A DNA stretch of 64,000 bases from Apus apus. Its lineage: Eukaryota; Chordata; Aves; Apodiformes; Apodidae. The stretch spans positions 5,890,001 through 5,954,000 of the forward strand of contig NC_067294.1 in NCBI RefSeq assembly GCF_020740795.1. Direction: 5' to 3'. How positions within the stretch are numbered: position 1 is the stretch's first letter; the number at the start of each line of letters is the position of its first letter. Shown piece after piece: positions 11,101-35,509 of this stretch. Made by a program: the position numbers and the translations under genes. Under the pieces are notes generated by a model. It was not told where the DNA came from. It did no database searches and saw only the letters and a program-made list of their open reading frames with translations.

Positions 11101-12372
11101 TTCAGGGAGCCAATCTTTAACTGGGCTTTTCAAGATCTTCCAAGCTGTTGGCTTTTAAATCACTTCCCAGCTCATCAAGTACCAAACTACAAAAAAACAA
11201 ACTTTTGGGAAGAAATTGACTAGTGAAAAGCCAAGGGTCTTGCCTAAATCTGGGTGAGTCCCAGCACAGCTCACATGGGTCACTGGGCAAGGGCAAGTTC
11301 ACCATCTCAACAGCAACTGTGTTAAAGCAGGCTATTTTATCCCCAAATTTAAATGTCCAGGCTGTGATGCAAAGACGTTTGGCCAGCTTGCTGAGGTTTG
11401 CTGCCTTAAGAGAGAATGAGAACCAAGCTTTGAAAAGGAAGGGAAAAAGTTTCTGGGACAAACCTCTCTTACCTTTCCCCCCCTTATTTCTCCTCTGTTG
11501 CAAAACAGTGCCACGTTACTCATGTTCGAGCAGTGCTTCCCAAAGCAAACATTCCCAGCTATGCCTCATTGATAGCTCAGTCTCCATGGGCTGCTCCAAA
11601 ACCAACATTCTTGGCTTTTTGGGGGCTGGCACTCTCTTTCCCAGTTCCTTTCCATGTTTCTTCAGAAAGGGATAACAGCTCTTGCCCCCGCACTGTTCCT
11701 CTTGTTAGTCATAGTTGAAGAGAAGCTGTCCCAAAAGGCAGACTGGAGCCAGGGTAGAGGGAAGACATTTGCCTGCACATGTGCTGGAGCAATCAGGGGC
11801 AGCACCATCAGCCTCAGGCCTCTGCAGAACACATTAGCAGCAGCAGCAGAGTCACTTTCTAAAGACCCAGGGGTTTGCCACTGTCACCAAACCCCCTTTT
11901 ACACACAAAGCATCTCTATTGCTGTTGGTGGAGCCCATCAAGAGAGGTAAAGGTACCTACAGTCACAGCCACAGATGCCCCAGCACCAAACTGGTGCTCT
12001 AGGCCTGCCAAAGCTGGAGGTTGGATTTGTACCAGAGAAGCACCTTTCTGGGCTAGCAGCATCCTGGGAAGGGAGAGGAGGGTTGTCATTTGCTAGAGGT
12101 TTTGCTGCTGGGCTCAGCTGGTAAACTCAGACCTGCTTTTGCCATCACCTTTACAACCCCCCCACCCTCTCCTGATGAGGTGCTAAGTCTCCTTCTTCCT
12201 GTACCACAGGACTCCTGCCCCATTTGACAGAGCACTGGTCGGTGACCTCTTCTCTGTGCCTGCCCTGGAGCTGGATAACCTGAGTGCTCTGGAGGTGATT
12301 TCCCACAGACCCAACTTCAACAGAGCAGCACAAGGCTGGGTGCGGATCCTACCGGAGAGCGAGGAGCTGTAG
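8110..12372 (+). CDS. MYOZ3: Myozenin 3 (calsarcin-3)
   Basis: Myozenins are sarcomeric Z-disc scaffolds that bind alpha-actinin, filamin C, telethonin and calcineurin; MYOZ3 is the fast-fibre member. Coding exons: 8110-8140, 8501-8655, 8891-8959, 9052-9202, 9484-9655 and 12210-12372. Phases agree at every join and give 246 aa (human 251). The diagnostic N-terminal block is [20 protein letters not shown] followed by [21 protein letters not shown]. The C-terminal block is [22 protein letters not shown] read codon 2 of that as PNFNR after HRP. The final ESEEL is the conserved PDZ-binding tail. The exon-2 acceptor at 8500 (CTCTCCAG) keeps frame; the closer CCCCAG would not. Start choice: ATG 8110 aligns VMTIM with human VMAAM, but human has nine residues before it, so an upstream start is possible. 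Fourth exon has a NAGNAG acceptor. The last intron (9656-12209) is the longest; a small AT-rich run lies at 9340-9372 in the preceding one. Confidence 0.93.
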
Positions 12373-14064
12373 CACGTGTGCTCCCTCCCCCATCCCCACC
12401 AGTGCTTCTCTTGCTAGACTCAAAACACCCCTCTTGTGGTAGGGCCCAGGGGAGCAGGTATTCTCTGTGAAAGCCAAGCTGGTGGGCTCGCACTGTCATC
12501 TTCTTCAAGGGGATGAGAACAAGCTCAAGCCTGGGACCACGTGGAATTCCCCTTGTACCAGCCATTGTCACAAGGGCATTGAGTGCTAAGCTCACCAGCC
12601 CGGCTCTCACAGGTAATGTGAGCAGATCCCTGCAAGCTCCTCTACAAACCACCCTGTACAGCCTGTCCTCTTCCCTGCCTCGTGGAAAACAGCAGGACCA
12701 GCAGCTGCAGCACACCAAGCTGTCTCGCTGCTGCTTCACCAACACACAAGACCTGCTCCGACAGCTGGTGCCTTAGCAGAGAAATTCCATCTTCAGGACA
12801 ACTCTGTGTCTGTCATTCAGGTCAGGACAGTGAGAGGAGGTGGTAACTGAAGGGCAACAGCAAAACAAGTTACTGGAGGCACTGGCATGTTAAGAGCACT
12901 TATGTTGGGCTTGGCTGGACAACAAAAACAAACAAGGAGCTGGGAATCTGCCTGTTTACAACACAGCACAAGTGGGATATACGGGAGAGGGCTGCTGACG
13001 GTTGGAAACTTGTGCCCTGTTTTCCACAAGCTACTGGCTAGCACTTGGCAGCTGGTATTTTTCCCCTTCCTACTGCTATTTGCATGCCTTGCTTAAAGCC
13101 TTCAACCCTCCGATTGACGTGTGCCAGATTTGCTTCATCCAGTTGGTCAGTAGGGATCAGGCCCTGCAGAACTGCTCCAGTCACTGCCAGGGTGTTGTGG
13201 CAACTTGGGAGTCAGTGGGCAGGAAAAGCAGCACAGCCCTGGCTCCATGAACAGGCTTCTCCTGAGTGTGCAGGTCAGCAGCAAGGATTCAACCACACAA
13301 AGGTTTTCAGCAGTGACACACAGTGGGACATGCAGCTAACAGCAGCCCACGGGGCAGGAGTCAGAACATCTGGAAAACCTGCTAATCACTAGTAAAAATC
13401 TCTTCCTTAACACCGACATTCTACAATTGCTTTTGTCAGGTTCTTAATGTTCCTGTTATTTAATCTTGCAAAAGTGGGAATATCAGGATAAACGTTTCTG
13501 CTCCCACCACTGTGGTTAAAGCAGCCAAGTCAATTCTGTGGTAAAAATGCAGTTAACAGCTGCCTGACTTGTGAAGTGCACTGGTGATGCTGTGCAGAGC
13601 AAATCCCACACAGGGATTCTGCTGCCACAACACACCCAGCAGGCAGAAAACTTTATTGCTCTGTTCCTGCCACAGAAGCAGGAGTGGACAAGTAACTAGA
13701 AAGCAAAAAGGTCTGTTCCTTAAACATTAAGAATTTGATGTTCCACTGCTGTCTTCTTCCAAACCCATCTCTCCCCTCCTCGGTCCACCAGCTGAAGAAC
13801 CTGTGTATCTCTGGGGACATGGCTGGAAATAATAAATGAATTGTGGTTGGTAAAGCCTGATGCATTTGAGCTCTGTCTGCACATCTCTTGTGAGCCCTGA
13901 CTGCAGAGACTTGAGGATGGAGCAGTGACAAGACACTGCAGTCTTCCCAGCCCACCAGCCTCTGCCCACCCTCCAGCACTGCCCTGGGCAGTGTCATGGT
14001 ACAGGACAGCATACAAAACTGCCTTTTGCCCACTGCATCTTGCCTTTGGCAGCAGCCAAATAAA
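12373..14064 (+). terminator. MYOZ3: MYOZ3 3' UTR and poly(A) signals
   Basis: No coding signal follows the TAG at 12370-12372. AATAAA occurs at about 13829 and, more convincingly, at 14059-14064 (CCAAATAAAAAC). The gene is convergent with RBM22, whose own poly(A) signals lie at 14947-14952 and possibly 14136-14141, so the two 3' ends are within about 0.1 to 0.9 kb. Confidence 0.5.
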
Positions 14065-14946
14065 AACAACCCCAGTCCTCAGACACTGTGCTCTAGGAAG
14101 CAGGGTCTAGGCAAAGTGTGGAAAAATTCAAATATTTTAATGTATTTTTTTTAAACAAGCAAACAAGGCTTCAGAACAGGTCCCATTGTGTTTTCCTTTA
14201 CAGGAGATGTCCACAGATCCATTATGTGAAAGCAACTGACATACAGATAAACTTAAAATCCTCCAGCCACGTGCACACACATCTTACCCCACAGCAGGCT
14301 CCACTCAGGGGACAGCTGCTCCTGCACAGACACTCTAGTTGGAGCACAGAAAGAAAACTTCAATGTCTTATCAAAACAGGATGAAGTGGGATCCAGCTCA
14401 CAGTTGAATGGGAGACTGTATCCATAGGCCTCAAAAGCCCCAATCATGCTCCATATACCGAGGACAAGCTCCCAGCTGCACCATGTCCTCCCCCTGCAGC
14501 TGGTAGCAACACAAGCCCAGGGGCCACCAAGGCGGGGCTTCAGTGGCCTGAAACAGGCACCTGCCAGCCTGGCCATGGATGTTGCTCCTTACATGACATA
14601 ACACTTTCCATGCTCAGGATGTGCAGGATTAGAAGTGAGGCATCTAAAAAGGTTTTAGGTTTTTTTCTGGTAGGTGGGTTTTTTGTGTTGTTTTTGTTTT
14701 GTTTTGTTTTTTAACCAAGAGGTCAGGAAAAAGGAGGGAGGAAAATTCTGTGGCAACATAATAACAAAGCCATGGCTTTGGCACATCTGAGAGGCTTGTT
14801 CTGCTCTTTCACAGTCCTGGTTTAACACCTCATTACAGTAATAAGTCATTAGTTACCTAACATAGAGAAGTGTCTCTGATTACATGTCAATAGTCCATAC
14901 TGTTCTGACTGAGGATATCAAGGGTTTGTTTTCGTTTTTCCAGAAG

Positions 14947-14952
14947 TTTATT
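14947..14952 (-). terminator. RBM22: RBM22 poly(A) signal
   Basis: TTTATT on + is AATAAA on the gene strand, about 275 bases past the stop, giving a short 3' UTR. A weaker ATTAAA (14136-14141) could end a longer form. The span 14065-15224 otherwise holds C- and T-rich simple sequence (C runs near 15015-15035, T-rich near 14655-14712) and no other gene. Confidence 0.55.
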
Positions 14953-15224
14953 TCAAAACTGTGCAAAGGGGATACACAAATAGCACTGTAGTTCTGGTAC
15001 ACCAGATCCCCTGCCCCCCACCCCCTCCCCCCCCCCAAACACTAAATGAAAGATCTGGGATGTATCAATGATCTGATCAGCTAGTGGAGACACGGAACTC
15101 AGCTCACCCAGTGTCTGCAAGCAGGGAAATAAGGCTGCTCTAGCTCACCCACACCTCAACATATGGAGCTACCATGGTAACTAGAAAATAGCATTTACTT
15201 CAAGGATGAGGGTGGCACGGCCTG

Positions 15225-18200
15225 CTAGGGGCTGCTGTGCTTCCCTGCGTGGGCACCCATCCTCTGGGGATCCTGGGATGGGTAGTGAATGGGGCCAGGG
15301 GCTCGCATGAAGGGAGGAGGGGGCCCCATGGTGTGGAACATGTGTGGTCCAAAACCTGTAGAAACAAATTTGTGGGGTTCAGACAAAGCCACAGACCAAC
15401 CAAGGCAGAGGTATCCCTGCTTGAAACTATGGACGGACAACAGCTGTGCCTAAGAAGGGGGCACATCTCCCACCATTCCTCAAATCCCCAAACTCCTTCC
15501 CCTCGTTCCAGCACAACTGGGGGCAATCCTTACCCAACACTCATCCTTATCCACATATAAAAGCTGGTGAGGGCAGGACAAGTCTCAATGTAATGTCAAT
15601 CTAAATAGCTTCTACTCAGCTGCAGAGTGAAGCAAACACCCCCAACAAGAGTCTGACATCCCATAAGAAGAGGGTTTCCAGATAGATACACACAGAGAGT
15701 CAAAGGCAGGCTGGCATTTGACCAGCTGCAGAATTGCCCTTTAAGTTCAGGTTAAGGTGGCATTTACACAGCCAGCAAAAGCACGGAGGGGTCTCAGTGC
15801 CAGTAACTGGGATCTCTGACATGCCTGAGCATTTGCAAGTGACCACATACCAGGACAGGCAGCTCAACTTAATTAAACTGTGCTGACAGCTCATTTTAGA
15901 TCATCAGTTTATGTTGTATGAGCAGGGATGAGGAAAATCAGCTCAGGGCACGGATCAGTGCTACAGCCCAGCAAGGAGGATGAGATGATCTAACAGCCCC
16001 ACTGGAAGGAGAAACACAAGTACCTGGAGGTGGTGGTGGAGCAATGCCAGGAGGAGGTGGCAAGGCAATGTTTACCACAGCTGGAGGGCCACTGGGAGAC
16101 AGGTTGAAGTAATTTGCAGAAGCCTCCTCTTCTGCAGCTGGAGGAGGTGGGAGAGCTGCAGAAAAAGTACATGGTGGTTATGGAAAATCCCTCAGTCAAG
16201 ATATGCAGGGGAACCAGTTCTTCCCCAGGGCAAACCTCTGCCACACTGCACGTGTGAACAGGAGTGAGAAGCAGGACTGTACTGAAAGCCCAGAACAGGC
16301 TCCATTTTTTACCTCAACCAGCTTTGCTTTTCCATCATACAACAGTGGGTTTCCATCATACAACACCAACCAAGCCTTGAAAAGCACATGTTGCCAGTAT
16401 CTCAGACCTAAGTAACTTCAATTCAGCTTTAACTTTTCACTCATCATATAAAGAAATCTCTTTTCATCAAGAATTTGCTTCTAGACAAAGTTCTGCTCAC
16501 ATCCCACCTACATCTGCTGCAAACCAACTGTATCTTCCTGCTCTGGGCTCACCAGTGCCTCCAACACCCTGAGCTCCATCACTGCTCTCAGAGGTTTGAC
16601 ACCAGCCTCTCTCACAGAAGCACATCAGCATTAAGCATTTCAGAGATTAAAAAAAAATCTCTTACCTCCAGGAAGTCCTGGAACTGGCTCCAGCTTTATC
16701 CCGGATTCCGTAGTACCTTCCTTGTCCTTTTCTTTTCCTCTTGCTGCCTGGGACCTAAAAACCAGACAAAAGTTTGAGAAGAAGGATGAGCTAAAGCAGG
16801 ATAAGCAGATACTCACACCACAACAGCTTCACATTATCTAACCCAGATCCACTGCTTCAGGCTCAAGATGGCAAATTCACAGCCCACTAGAGCCAGCTGG
16901 TGCAAGCAGCACTCCCAGGAGGGGGATCAGAAGCAAAACTACAGAAACTCATCCATAACCCTCAACCAGGAAACCCCTCTACACAATTTGTGTGACTTCT
17001 GCCCCAGATCCCACTGCTGCAAGAAAACCAAACCACAGCAGGACCTCTAAAGTGTTCACCAATTCGGTATCTCCACCAACTCAACACCCAGCTCTGCTGA
17101 TCAGGACTGCACGACCCCAGTGCAGAACCTCGTGGCAGCAGCCATGGGGCCTCCTCCTCCCCCCCAGACTCACCTTCCCCACTTGACGTTGAGGCGGCGG
17201 CCGTTGACAATGAGCTTGTTGAAGGATTTCTCAGCAGCCACTTCTGCCGCCTGCCGGGTGGCAAACTGGATGAAGGCACATTGCTGCCTCTGCACCACCG
17301 TGATCGTCCGGATCTCCCCAAACTGGTAGAAGTGATTCCTGGGGATGGGAAAAATGGTGATTGAAACCCCACTCCTCCCAGCCGCAGGGTACATGGAGTA
17401 GGATCTCATCACATGCTGAAATAGATATGCCCAGTTCCCTTCTTTTCTCCATCAGCACTTCAGGCTTAGCATTAGAAATCGAGCCTCTTGCCCTGCTGTG
17501 CCATTAGGGAGCAATAAAAGCTCAGCAGCAGCTTTTCCCAGCAGCTAACTAGAGACAGGCTATGGGATTCTCCTGTAAAATGTGTGTCAAGAGTACTCCC
17601 AACAGCTCAGAAGGATGACTCATCTTTAAAGGGAGAAAATTTAATCAAATCTATTGAAATGTGCCTGTTTATCTGTTCTCCACCCAGCTGGTACTTGCCC
17701 ACCAACCAGTTCCCCATTAAGAAAAGCTGAAAAACAGATTTATTTTTTCCCCTTGCAGGAGAGATTTCCTCACTTCAGGATGAGCAGCAACCAAAGCACT
17801 GGATAGAAAGGTAAGGGCAATATAAATTCACCACACACCTGAGATCTGATTCAGTGATAGTATCTCCAAGCCCTCCAACATAGAGTGTTGTAATAGTCTT
17901 GTCATCCGGGGGGTCCAAACGAGGCATGGTTGATGCTCGTTTCAGAAGTTTATCAGCCACAGGATCATTAATTCCATAGTAACGATCTTTGATGTTCTGA
18001 TCAGCCAGAGGATCATCTGGATCTGTCGGTTTCTCGTGTCTAAGGTGCAGCAAACAAAGCATTTCAGAACCCCAGCCACAGCTGCACCAGATCACAATGG
18101 CTGTAACTGCTGCCTTGCCTTCTGAAGGCCTCTGGTCACTTGTATGCTTAACCCTGTTCACATAAACGAGCCAAAAATGGAACAAAAAGCCCCCAGAACT

Positions 18201-21200
18201 TCAACTGCAGCCAGGACTGCCTGGAGCTCTGAACAAATGGCACTTCTGACAGCTCAGCACTCAGCACTATGGAATACGAGAGCTGGATTTTAAACGGCCT
18301 CTTGTTCCAATACCAAGATCTCTGATTGACACCGCAAAAGGAAAACATGAACCACGCAAGAGCTGCAGCCACTGCTCCAGCCAAACACGACCAGACCCTG
18401 CAGCTAACTCCTCACAAACCAACTTGCCACAACAAAGGTTCATTCACTGACACAATGAGCCAACCGAACGCAAGCTTTGCCCTGACGCCAAAGGCAGTGA
18501 TGTCTTCTGCCCCCCAGGGCCTTTCCTGCCCTTGCAGCCCCAGATGAGCTGCACCTGACCTGGTGACCAGTGTTGCAGCTGCCTCTGTACCTGTAGGGAC
18601 ACTCTTCTCCCCTCTTGCATTCTCCTTTGACCCAGAAGGAGCAGATGTGAGGACGGTTCCGTTTGTAGTACGGGGTGGTCCGAGCCAGCTTCAGAAGCAT
18701 GTCACTGGTGGAAGTAGCTTTTCCCAGTGCACCAACTGGCCTGGTGCCATCAGAATTGGATATCTACAGAGCAGTTAAGACACAAACAATGACCTGCGTG
18801 TCACCACTGAAAACCAACACACAGAATCAGAGCTAGCAAATTATTTTAATATAGGCTGGGTCATCCCTCCCCTTTCCACAGCCACGACCAAACCCCAGGT
18901 TCTCACCTCCCGCTCCATGTTCTGGGTGTAGTATTCCTTGTTGACATCAGACTTGGGCATTTCATCCTTTAGGGAGAGTCCTGCATCCCGGACTTGAATA
19001 GGCAAACCTAGAATGAAACAAAACAAAACAAATCAAAACACCTAACAAAACTGTATGAAAAGGAAGCTAAAAGAGCAGAAATAGCTCCTGCATCCTGCAT
19101 TCCACAGGGACTCTGAGACTTGTCCTTCTCAGAGACAACAGAGCCAATTACATGCAAATACATTTCAGCAGCTTCCATGCCAGAGGAAAGCAGAGCAGCT
19201 TCTCCTCTTGGCTGCCATCCCTTTGGTACACACCATACTCCAGGTCCAGCAGGCAGGTCTGACAGACGTTCTTCAGCTTGCTGCAGGTCTGGCACACCTC
19301 TGTCTTCTTGAAGCGCATCCGGACCCCAGGGCACCAGCGGAACACAGTGAAAGGCCTGGCACAGATCTGGGACAGAGAGCCACCACCTGTGTCACTGTCA
19401 CACAGCAGGGACATTACCATGCCCACTCCTGCACAGAAACTTCAAAACCCAAACAGGTCTAATGTCTTTAAAGCATAAATACAACTTCAGACCTCAATAA
19501 ATAGTTGCTTCGATTTCGTGCCTTCCTTTGAGAGGAAAGAGTTCTAGGGAGGTTTTTTGTTGAAGTTTAGTTGGTTTTATTTATTAGAATAACCCCCATG
19601 CTGACAGCAGATCTACTCAAAGGAAAACAAAACACTCCCTCACTCCTGGTGATGTCAGGAGAGATGAATTCCCCATGATTTGTACATCAGCCACCAGAAC
19701 AGCAGGAAGCCCAGGGAGAGGTTACAAGATTTCTGGTGCAGCCCCAGACCACTGCTCTGTCTTACCCAGTGGAATCATAGAATGGGTTGGAAGGGACCTC
19801 TGAAGATCATCAAGTCCAACCCCCTGCCAGCGCAGGATTACCTAGGGCAGGTCACACAGGAACACAGACAGATGGGTCTTCAAAGTCTCCAGAGAAGGAC
19901 ACTCCACAACCTCTCAGGGCAGCCTGTCCCAGAGCTCTGTCACCCTCACAGTAAAGAAGTTTTTCCTCATATTGAGGTGGAACTTCCTGTGCTCTGGTTT
20001 GTGTCTGTTGCCCCTTGTCCCATCACAGGGCACCACTGAAAATGGTGTGAGAAAGGGAAGGAAGATTCAACACAAACCTTCTCCTGACCTCAGATGACAA
20101 CTGATAAATGGGACAAAAAATCCTCTCTCATTTTCCTCAGCCAAGACAACACAAAACACTTCTTGCTCCCTCAGCAGTAAAGACAGCTTATTTCTTAAGA
20201 CAGCTGACACAAGTCACCACCTAGCCATGAACAACATTTCCAGAGCAAAACCTAAACTCCAGTTACTTGTGCACTATCTACAAGTAAAAACAAAAATTGC
20301 AAGAGAAAATATGAGATAACTCAAAAGACTGAAATACTTTCAAATATAGCACCACAATCACCAAATCTAACTCTGATAAACATGGGCAAATCCTAAGTCT
20401 GCCTGAACCACCTTTACCAATCCTGCTACTTTTTAAGACCACCTGACTTGCTCTAACAAGGCAGACTGGCCTAAAAACGTATGCAATATAAACATTTTAA
20501 CTTCTTAACAAAGACAAGCACTTTTCAGAAGCCAATGGGATTTTTTCATATTAAATTCTAATACACCCGAATGCGTGTTAATTTAAGTGTTTGTTCTTCA
20601 AGGGACAAGCAACATACCTTGCATTCTTTTCCATATTTTTCTTTGGTCTGAAATGTAAGAATTACAAAAAATAAAATGTCATTAATTTAACATAAAACAT
20701 GAAACACAGCAGTGATGTTATAGCACAGTGGGTTTTTTCCTAATTATGCTGCTTTTAGGCTCACCCAGCCCTGTGTTTTGGGCTTCCACTTTGGCAGGTC
20801 AACAGGACCAAAAAAAAAAAAATCCTAGCAAACTCTTATATTTGGTTTTGCTTTAGAAATATCCATTAAAAACACAGCATTGTAAGTCACACCTCAAGTA
20901 TTGATCAAAGGCCCAATGAAATGGATTATCAATAGCTATTTTTAAGCAAAGTTGCTGTCAGGTGAAATAAGCCCATGGAAACAAGCAGGTTTGGAAATGT
21001 CACCTATGCAGGCAGTGGGGTCACATTTCACAACAAAATCACAATCTCTCCCAGCAGATTTGTTGGAATGGAAATGTGAAGGAGAGACAATCTAAGTGTG
21101 GGTCACACAACCAGAGCAAGCACAGGGAAAAGCCAGACAAGGGAACTGACTCATCCTGCATGCAGGAAACCAAGGAAAACAAACAAGGATTTAAATGACT

Positions 21201-22275
21201 GTCAGGCAGCTTCCTAAGATAGTTTAAACTTATTCGTACAGGAGCACATCCTGTACATTTTAAGAACTGTGCTTAGCTACTCACTGCTTCAGCACCTCCC
21301 TGTTCTCCATGTGGCACAACTCACCAGCACCAAAGCTTTGTTTTCTACTGTTTCCTGCACTCTGAACGTTGGGCTAGATCACCCCACTCTCCTTTTTGAC
21401 TGATTTATTCTTAAATCCCACACCTAACGCCATGACATCACATACCAACAATGGCTGGAACCCAATCCTGTTGTGCAGAACCAACTAATTAGGGGTGCAC
21501 ATGCACCTCAGCATCTCCTCCTGTAGCCAGGCTTATTTTAGTCCCCAAAGCCCAGCAGGTCTAGGGCCAACAGAGAGGGAAGGGCTGCAGGGTCACACGG
21601 GCACATACCATTCGAATATAGGGGTTTTCTCCAAGACATGTCTGGCACAGAATAGGGAAGTCCTGAATTAAGAAAGAAAAATAAGAAATCAGGGGTTGGC
21701 AACACGCCCTTTCAAAGCAGCAGCGTTCAGGTCACAACCCAAACTAAGGCTCCTGGGCTGAGTGAATCAGATTGGCTGAGAGATGCAAAAAGACTCCTTT
21801 AAGAAGAGTCACTGGGAGAGCTGCGAGCCTCGAGCCAGGGCCTGTGCTGTGCGAGAGCCACGATCTGCCGGCCGCTCCGGTTTGAAGGAAAGCTTCAAAC
21901 AAACAAGCAGCATGTTCTGGAGATCTCGGCTCCTCAGCGGCCTGGCTGCAGCAGGTGCTACCACCACACGCCATCGCCCAGCACCTCCTGTTCGCCCTGC
22001 GCCCATCAGGAAAGGCCTCAGCTCAAAGGACGCGGCCAGGCCCGCACGCCAGGCCCAGCACGGCCCCCCCAGCTCCCTGGCAGGCCAGGCCGGCGGCTCC
22101 CCCAGAGGGCCCGGATCACCGCGGCAGCCCCTTCCCGGCCGGGGCCCGCAGGGAAGGCAGCTCCCCTGGGGCAGACCCCGCGCCGTTCCGTCGCGCCCCA
22201 GCCGCCTGTCCCCCGGCTCACCGCGTCCTCCCAGTTCTGCCGGTTGTAGGTGTTGGAGCCCAGCGATGTCGACAT
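15225..22275 (-). CDS. RBM22: RNA-binding motif protein 22 (spliceosome factor)
   Basis: RBM22 (yeast Cwc2/Slt11 relative) is a core protein of the activated spliceosome that contacts U6 snRNA and the pre-mRNA near the catalytic centre. Coding exons in gene order: 22222-22275, 21609-21662, 20618-20647, 19234-19366, 18907-19007, 18591-18763, 17839-18039, 17174-17338, 16666-16754, 16024-16155, 15225-15355. The sum is 1263 nt, 420 aa, exactly the human length, with every phase consistent. It begins [18 protein letters not shown]. The N-terminal Cys-rich zinc module ([22 protein letters not shown]) is followed by a CCCH finger, [20 protein letters not shown] (about 159-186), and an RRM (about 232-305) with TLYVGGLG (RNP2) and CAFIQFATR (RNP1). 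A proline-rich tail ends [10 protein letters not shown]. Only conservative changes from mammals are seen, such as Ser2. A 10-codon microexon (20618-20647) is flanked by larger introns; the intron before exon 4 carries a CR1 fragment. Confidence 0.98.
19773..20045 (-). repeat. CR1 LINE 3' fragment in an RBM22 intron
   Basis: The + strand begins AATCATAGAATGGGTTGGAA, the complement of the CR1 3' end, and runs through the conserved 3' UTR/ORF2-end region to CATCACAGGGCACC. The element is therefore on the minus strand, 5'-truncated like most CR1 copies. It lies in the intron between RBM22 coding exons 3 and 4, in the same orientation as the gene. Confidence 0.9.
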
Positions 22276-22420
22276 GGCGGCCCCGCTCCGCCAGCCGCCC
22301 CCCCCGCTCCCGGCGGGCGCCGGAAGTGACGCTCTTCCGCCAGCGACGCGCCAGGGACGGGGGGGACGACGCTCTAGACACAGCGAACCATAGAGCTGAG
22401 CCTAAGGGCGGCCACGAGCG
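22276..22420 (-). promoter_or_regulatory. RBM22: RBM22 promoter with ETS-type motifs
   Basis: The sequence just upstream of the RBM22 start codon is CpG-rich and TATA-less. It contains CCGGAAGTG at 22320-22328, a strong ETS/GABP-type site, and an inverted partial copy (TCTTCCGCC) about 10 bases further on. Paired ETS sites are typical of housekeeping gene promoters. The CpG-rich region spreads into intron 1 (about 22010-22220). The start site was not determined. Confidence 0.6.
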
Positions 22421-22479
22421 GGAGGGGGGGGGTTGGTTTCCTTCCTATTAATTACTTTATAATAAGAACCAGCGCAAAG

Positions 22480-24288
22480 AATCCGAGAGCCACGTTTGCT
22501 TTATTGAAGGTCACTACACGACGCCAAGCAGCAAGGCAACAGTCGCCTGCGGGGGAGGAAGGGGCAGAGGGAGGAGCCAGGGATGGGGACAGACCCCGGG
22601 ACATGCCCACACCTTCCCGGGAGCTGTGGGGAGGCAAAGAACTCGCCGAGCTCATCACACCGCTCAGAACATCACAAAACAACGCACCTTTTAGTTTTGA
22701 GTGAGAAACACCAGCCCCAGGGCAGCTGGCAGCCCAGGCCAGCTCCCTGCTCCTTCCTGAAGGGTCTTTTCTGTATCAGCGTGGCAAGTGTAGCAGCTAT
22801 CTTGGCTACCAAAGAGAAGTCACGGCCAAAGGTGAAGGGCTTTGCTATCTGGGCAGGTAAAGCCACAGCAGGTACTAGCACTAGACACCAACTACCAACT
22901 ACACATCCCAAACTCATGCTGTACATGGTGTGTAACCCACAGGGAGGTGTAAAGCTCCCAGACCTGCCCCAGGACCCAGGGCTGCTTCCCTGGGCACAGC
23001 ACGGGCAGGGCTCCCCTGGGAGCAGGCAGCCTCATCCTGCCCTCCCATGCAGAGGGTTTGCAGCTCCAGGCAGGCAGAACCATGGCACAAGCTCTGGAGC
23101 AGCGCAGCAGCCACTGGCTGGGGAATGCCAGCCCTTCCCAGCACGGCAAGGCCCATGGGAAAGGTTTAACGCACTGGAAATGCTCTCCAGGAAGAGTGAG
23201 CTCACCTGCTTGCACTAAGCTACTGCAGTTCCTGGTAATTCAGTATCCTGGATGCACTGCTCTTAATTACCCATTTTAGCCTGGACTACAGCCAAATGAC
23301 ACCCCCATAAATCACCTGGTGGTACAGTGTGTGCTGGTTAATGTGTGACTGCCTTTCCACCTTTACACCTCCCTCCCACCCACCCTAACTGGAAAAAGAC
23401 AGTATGAACTCAAACAACCTCTCATTTTATAAATACTAGAACTAATCTTAACTCTCCTGGTTCCAGACTCTGATCACTACCCCTATTAACACACGTTAAT
23501 TGATCTGGAGACTGCCAGCCAGCCTCTCCAGAGCCCCCCTGCCTCAGCCAAGAGCTGTAGCAGCACCTGAATTCTCAGCTGGCAGTACATCATGCTGCCA
23601 CATCCACCTGCAACACAGCAGCAGGCTCAGGCCAGGCAAATCCACAAACACTGCAGGACACTGTGCTTTGGGAGTAAAGGCAAACTGATCCTTTCCTGTG
23701 TGGAAACAGACCCATCACCTCAGCTGAGCAAGCTACATGTGCCAGAGTGGTGGGGCTGTACATCTCAACCCCCACAGCTGGGTATCCTGCAAGGAAAACA
23801 AAACAAAAAAGCATGGTGCTGCTGCCAGTAACTTTCCAACACAGCAGCAGGCAGGGCCTCCTCTGAAATGTTTGCTGGGGAAGGACACAGCTCTGCGTGA
23901 AACAGAACTTGCTCACTACTGAGTGTGTAACATAAGGTTTGTGGGCCAACAGGAAGAAAAATCAGCATGGGTTCTTTTCTGTGAATAAAACCAAGTCCAG
24001 CCAGGTGTAGTGTGTGGTTCTGGAGAAACCAGGATGCCCCTCTGTGCTGCAGGTTCAAGCCACCTGTGGCGGAGCAGGGGAGCAGAGTGGGAGTTAGTGG
24101 GCACTACAAGAGGAGAGAGAATAAACCACCCCAGAGCACAGCACCCTCAGCCACCCCTGGTGGGCCAGCCGGGCCCGTGGCACCACCCACACATCACAAG
24201 GGAGCTCTCAGAACGTTTCACCAGGTGCTTTCCTTGCCGTGACAGTTCATCCTGCGGCCAGCCGGCGGGGCACAAGCGTTGGGAATGT
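22480..24288 (-). terminator. DCTN4: DCTN4 3' UTR with poly(A) signal at 22500-22505
   Basis: From the DCTN4 stop there is no other coding signal until RBM22. TTTATT at 22500-22505 reads AATAAA on the gene strand and would give a 3' UTR of about 1.8 kb. That places the DCTN4 cleavage site roughly 200 bases upstream of the RBM22 start codon, i.e. at the RBM22 promoter. Only the hexamer supports the end point. Confidence 0.6.
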
Positions 24289-35509
<11,221 letters not shown>

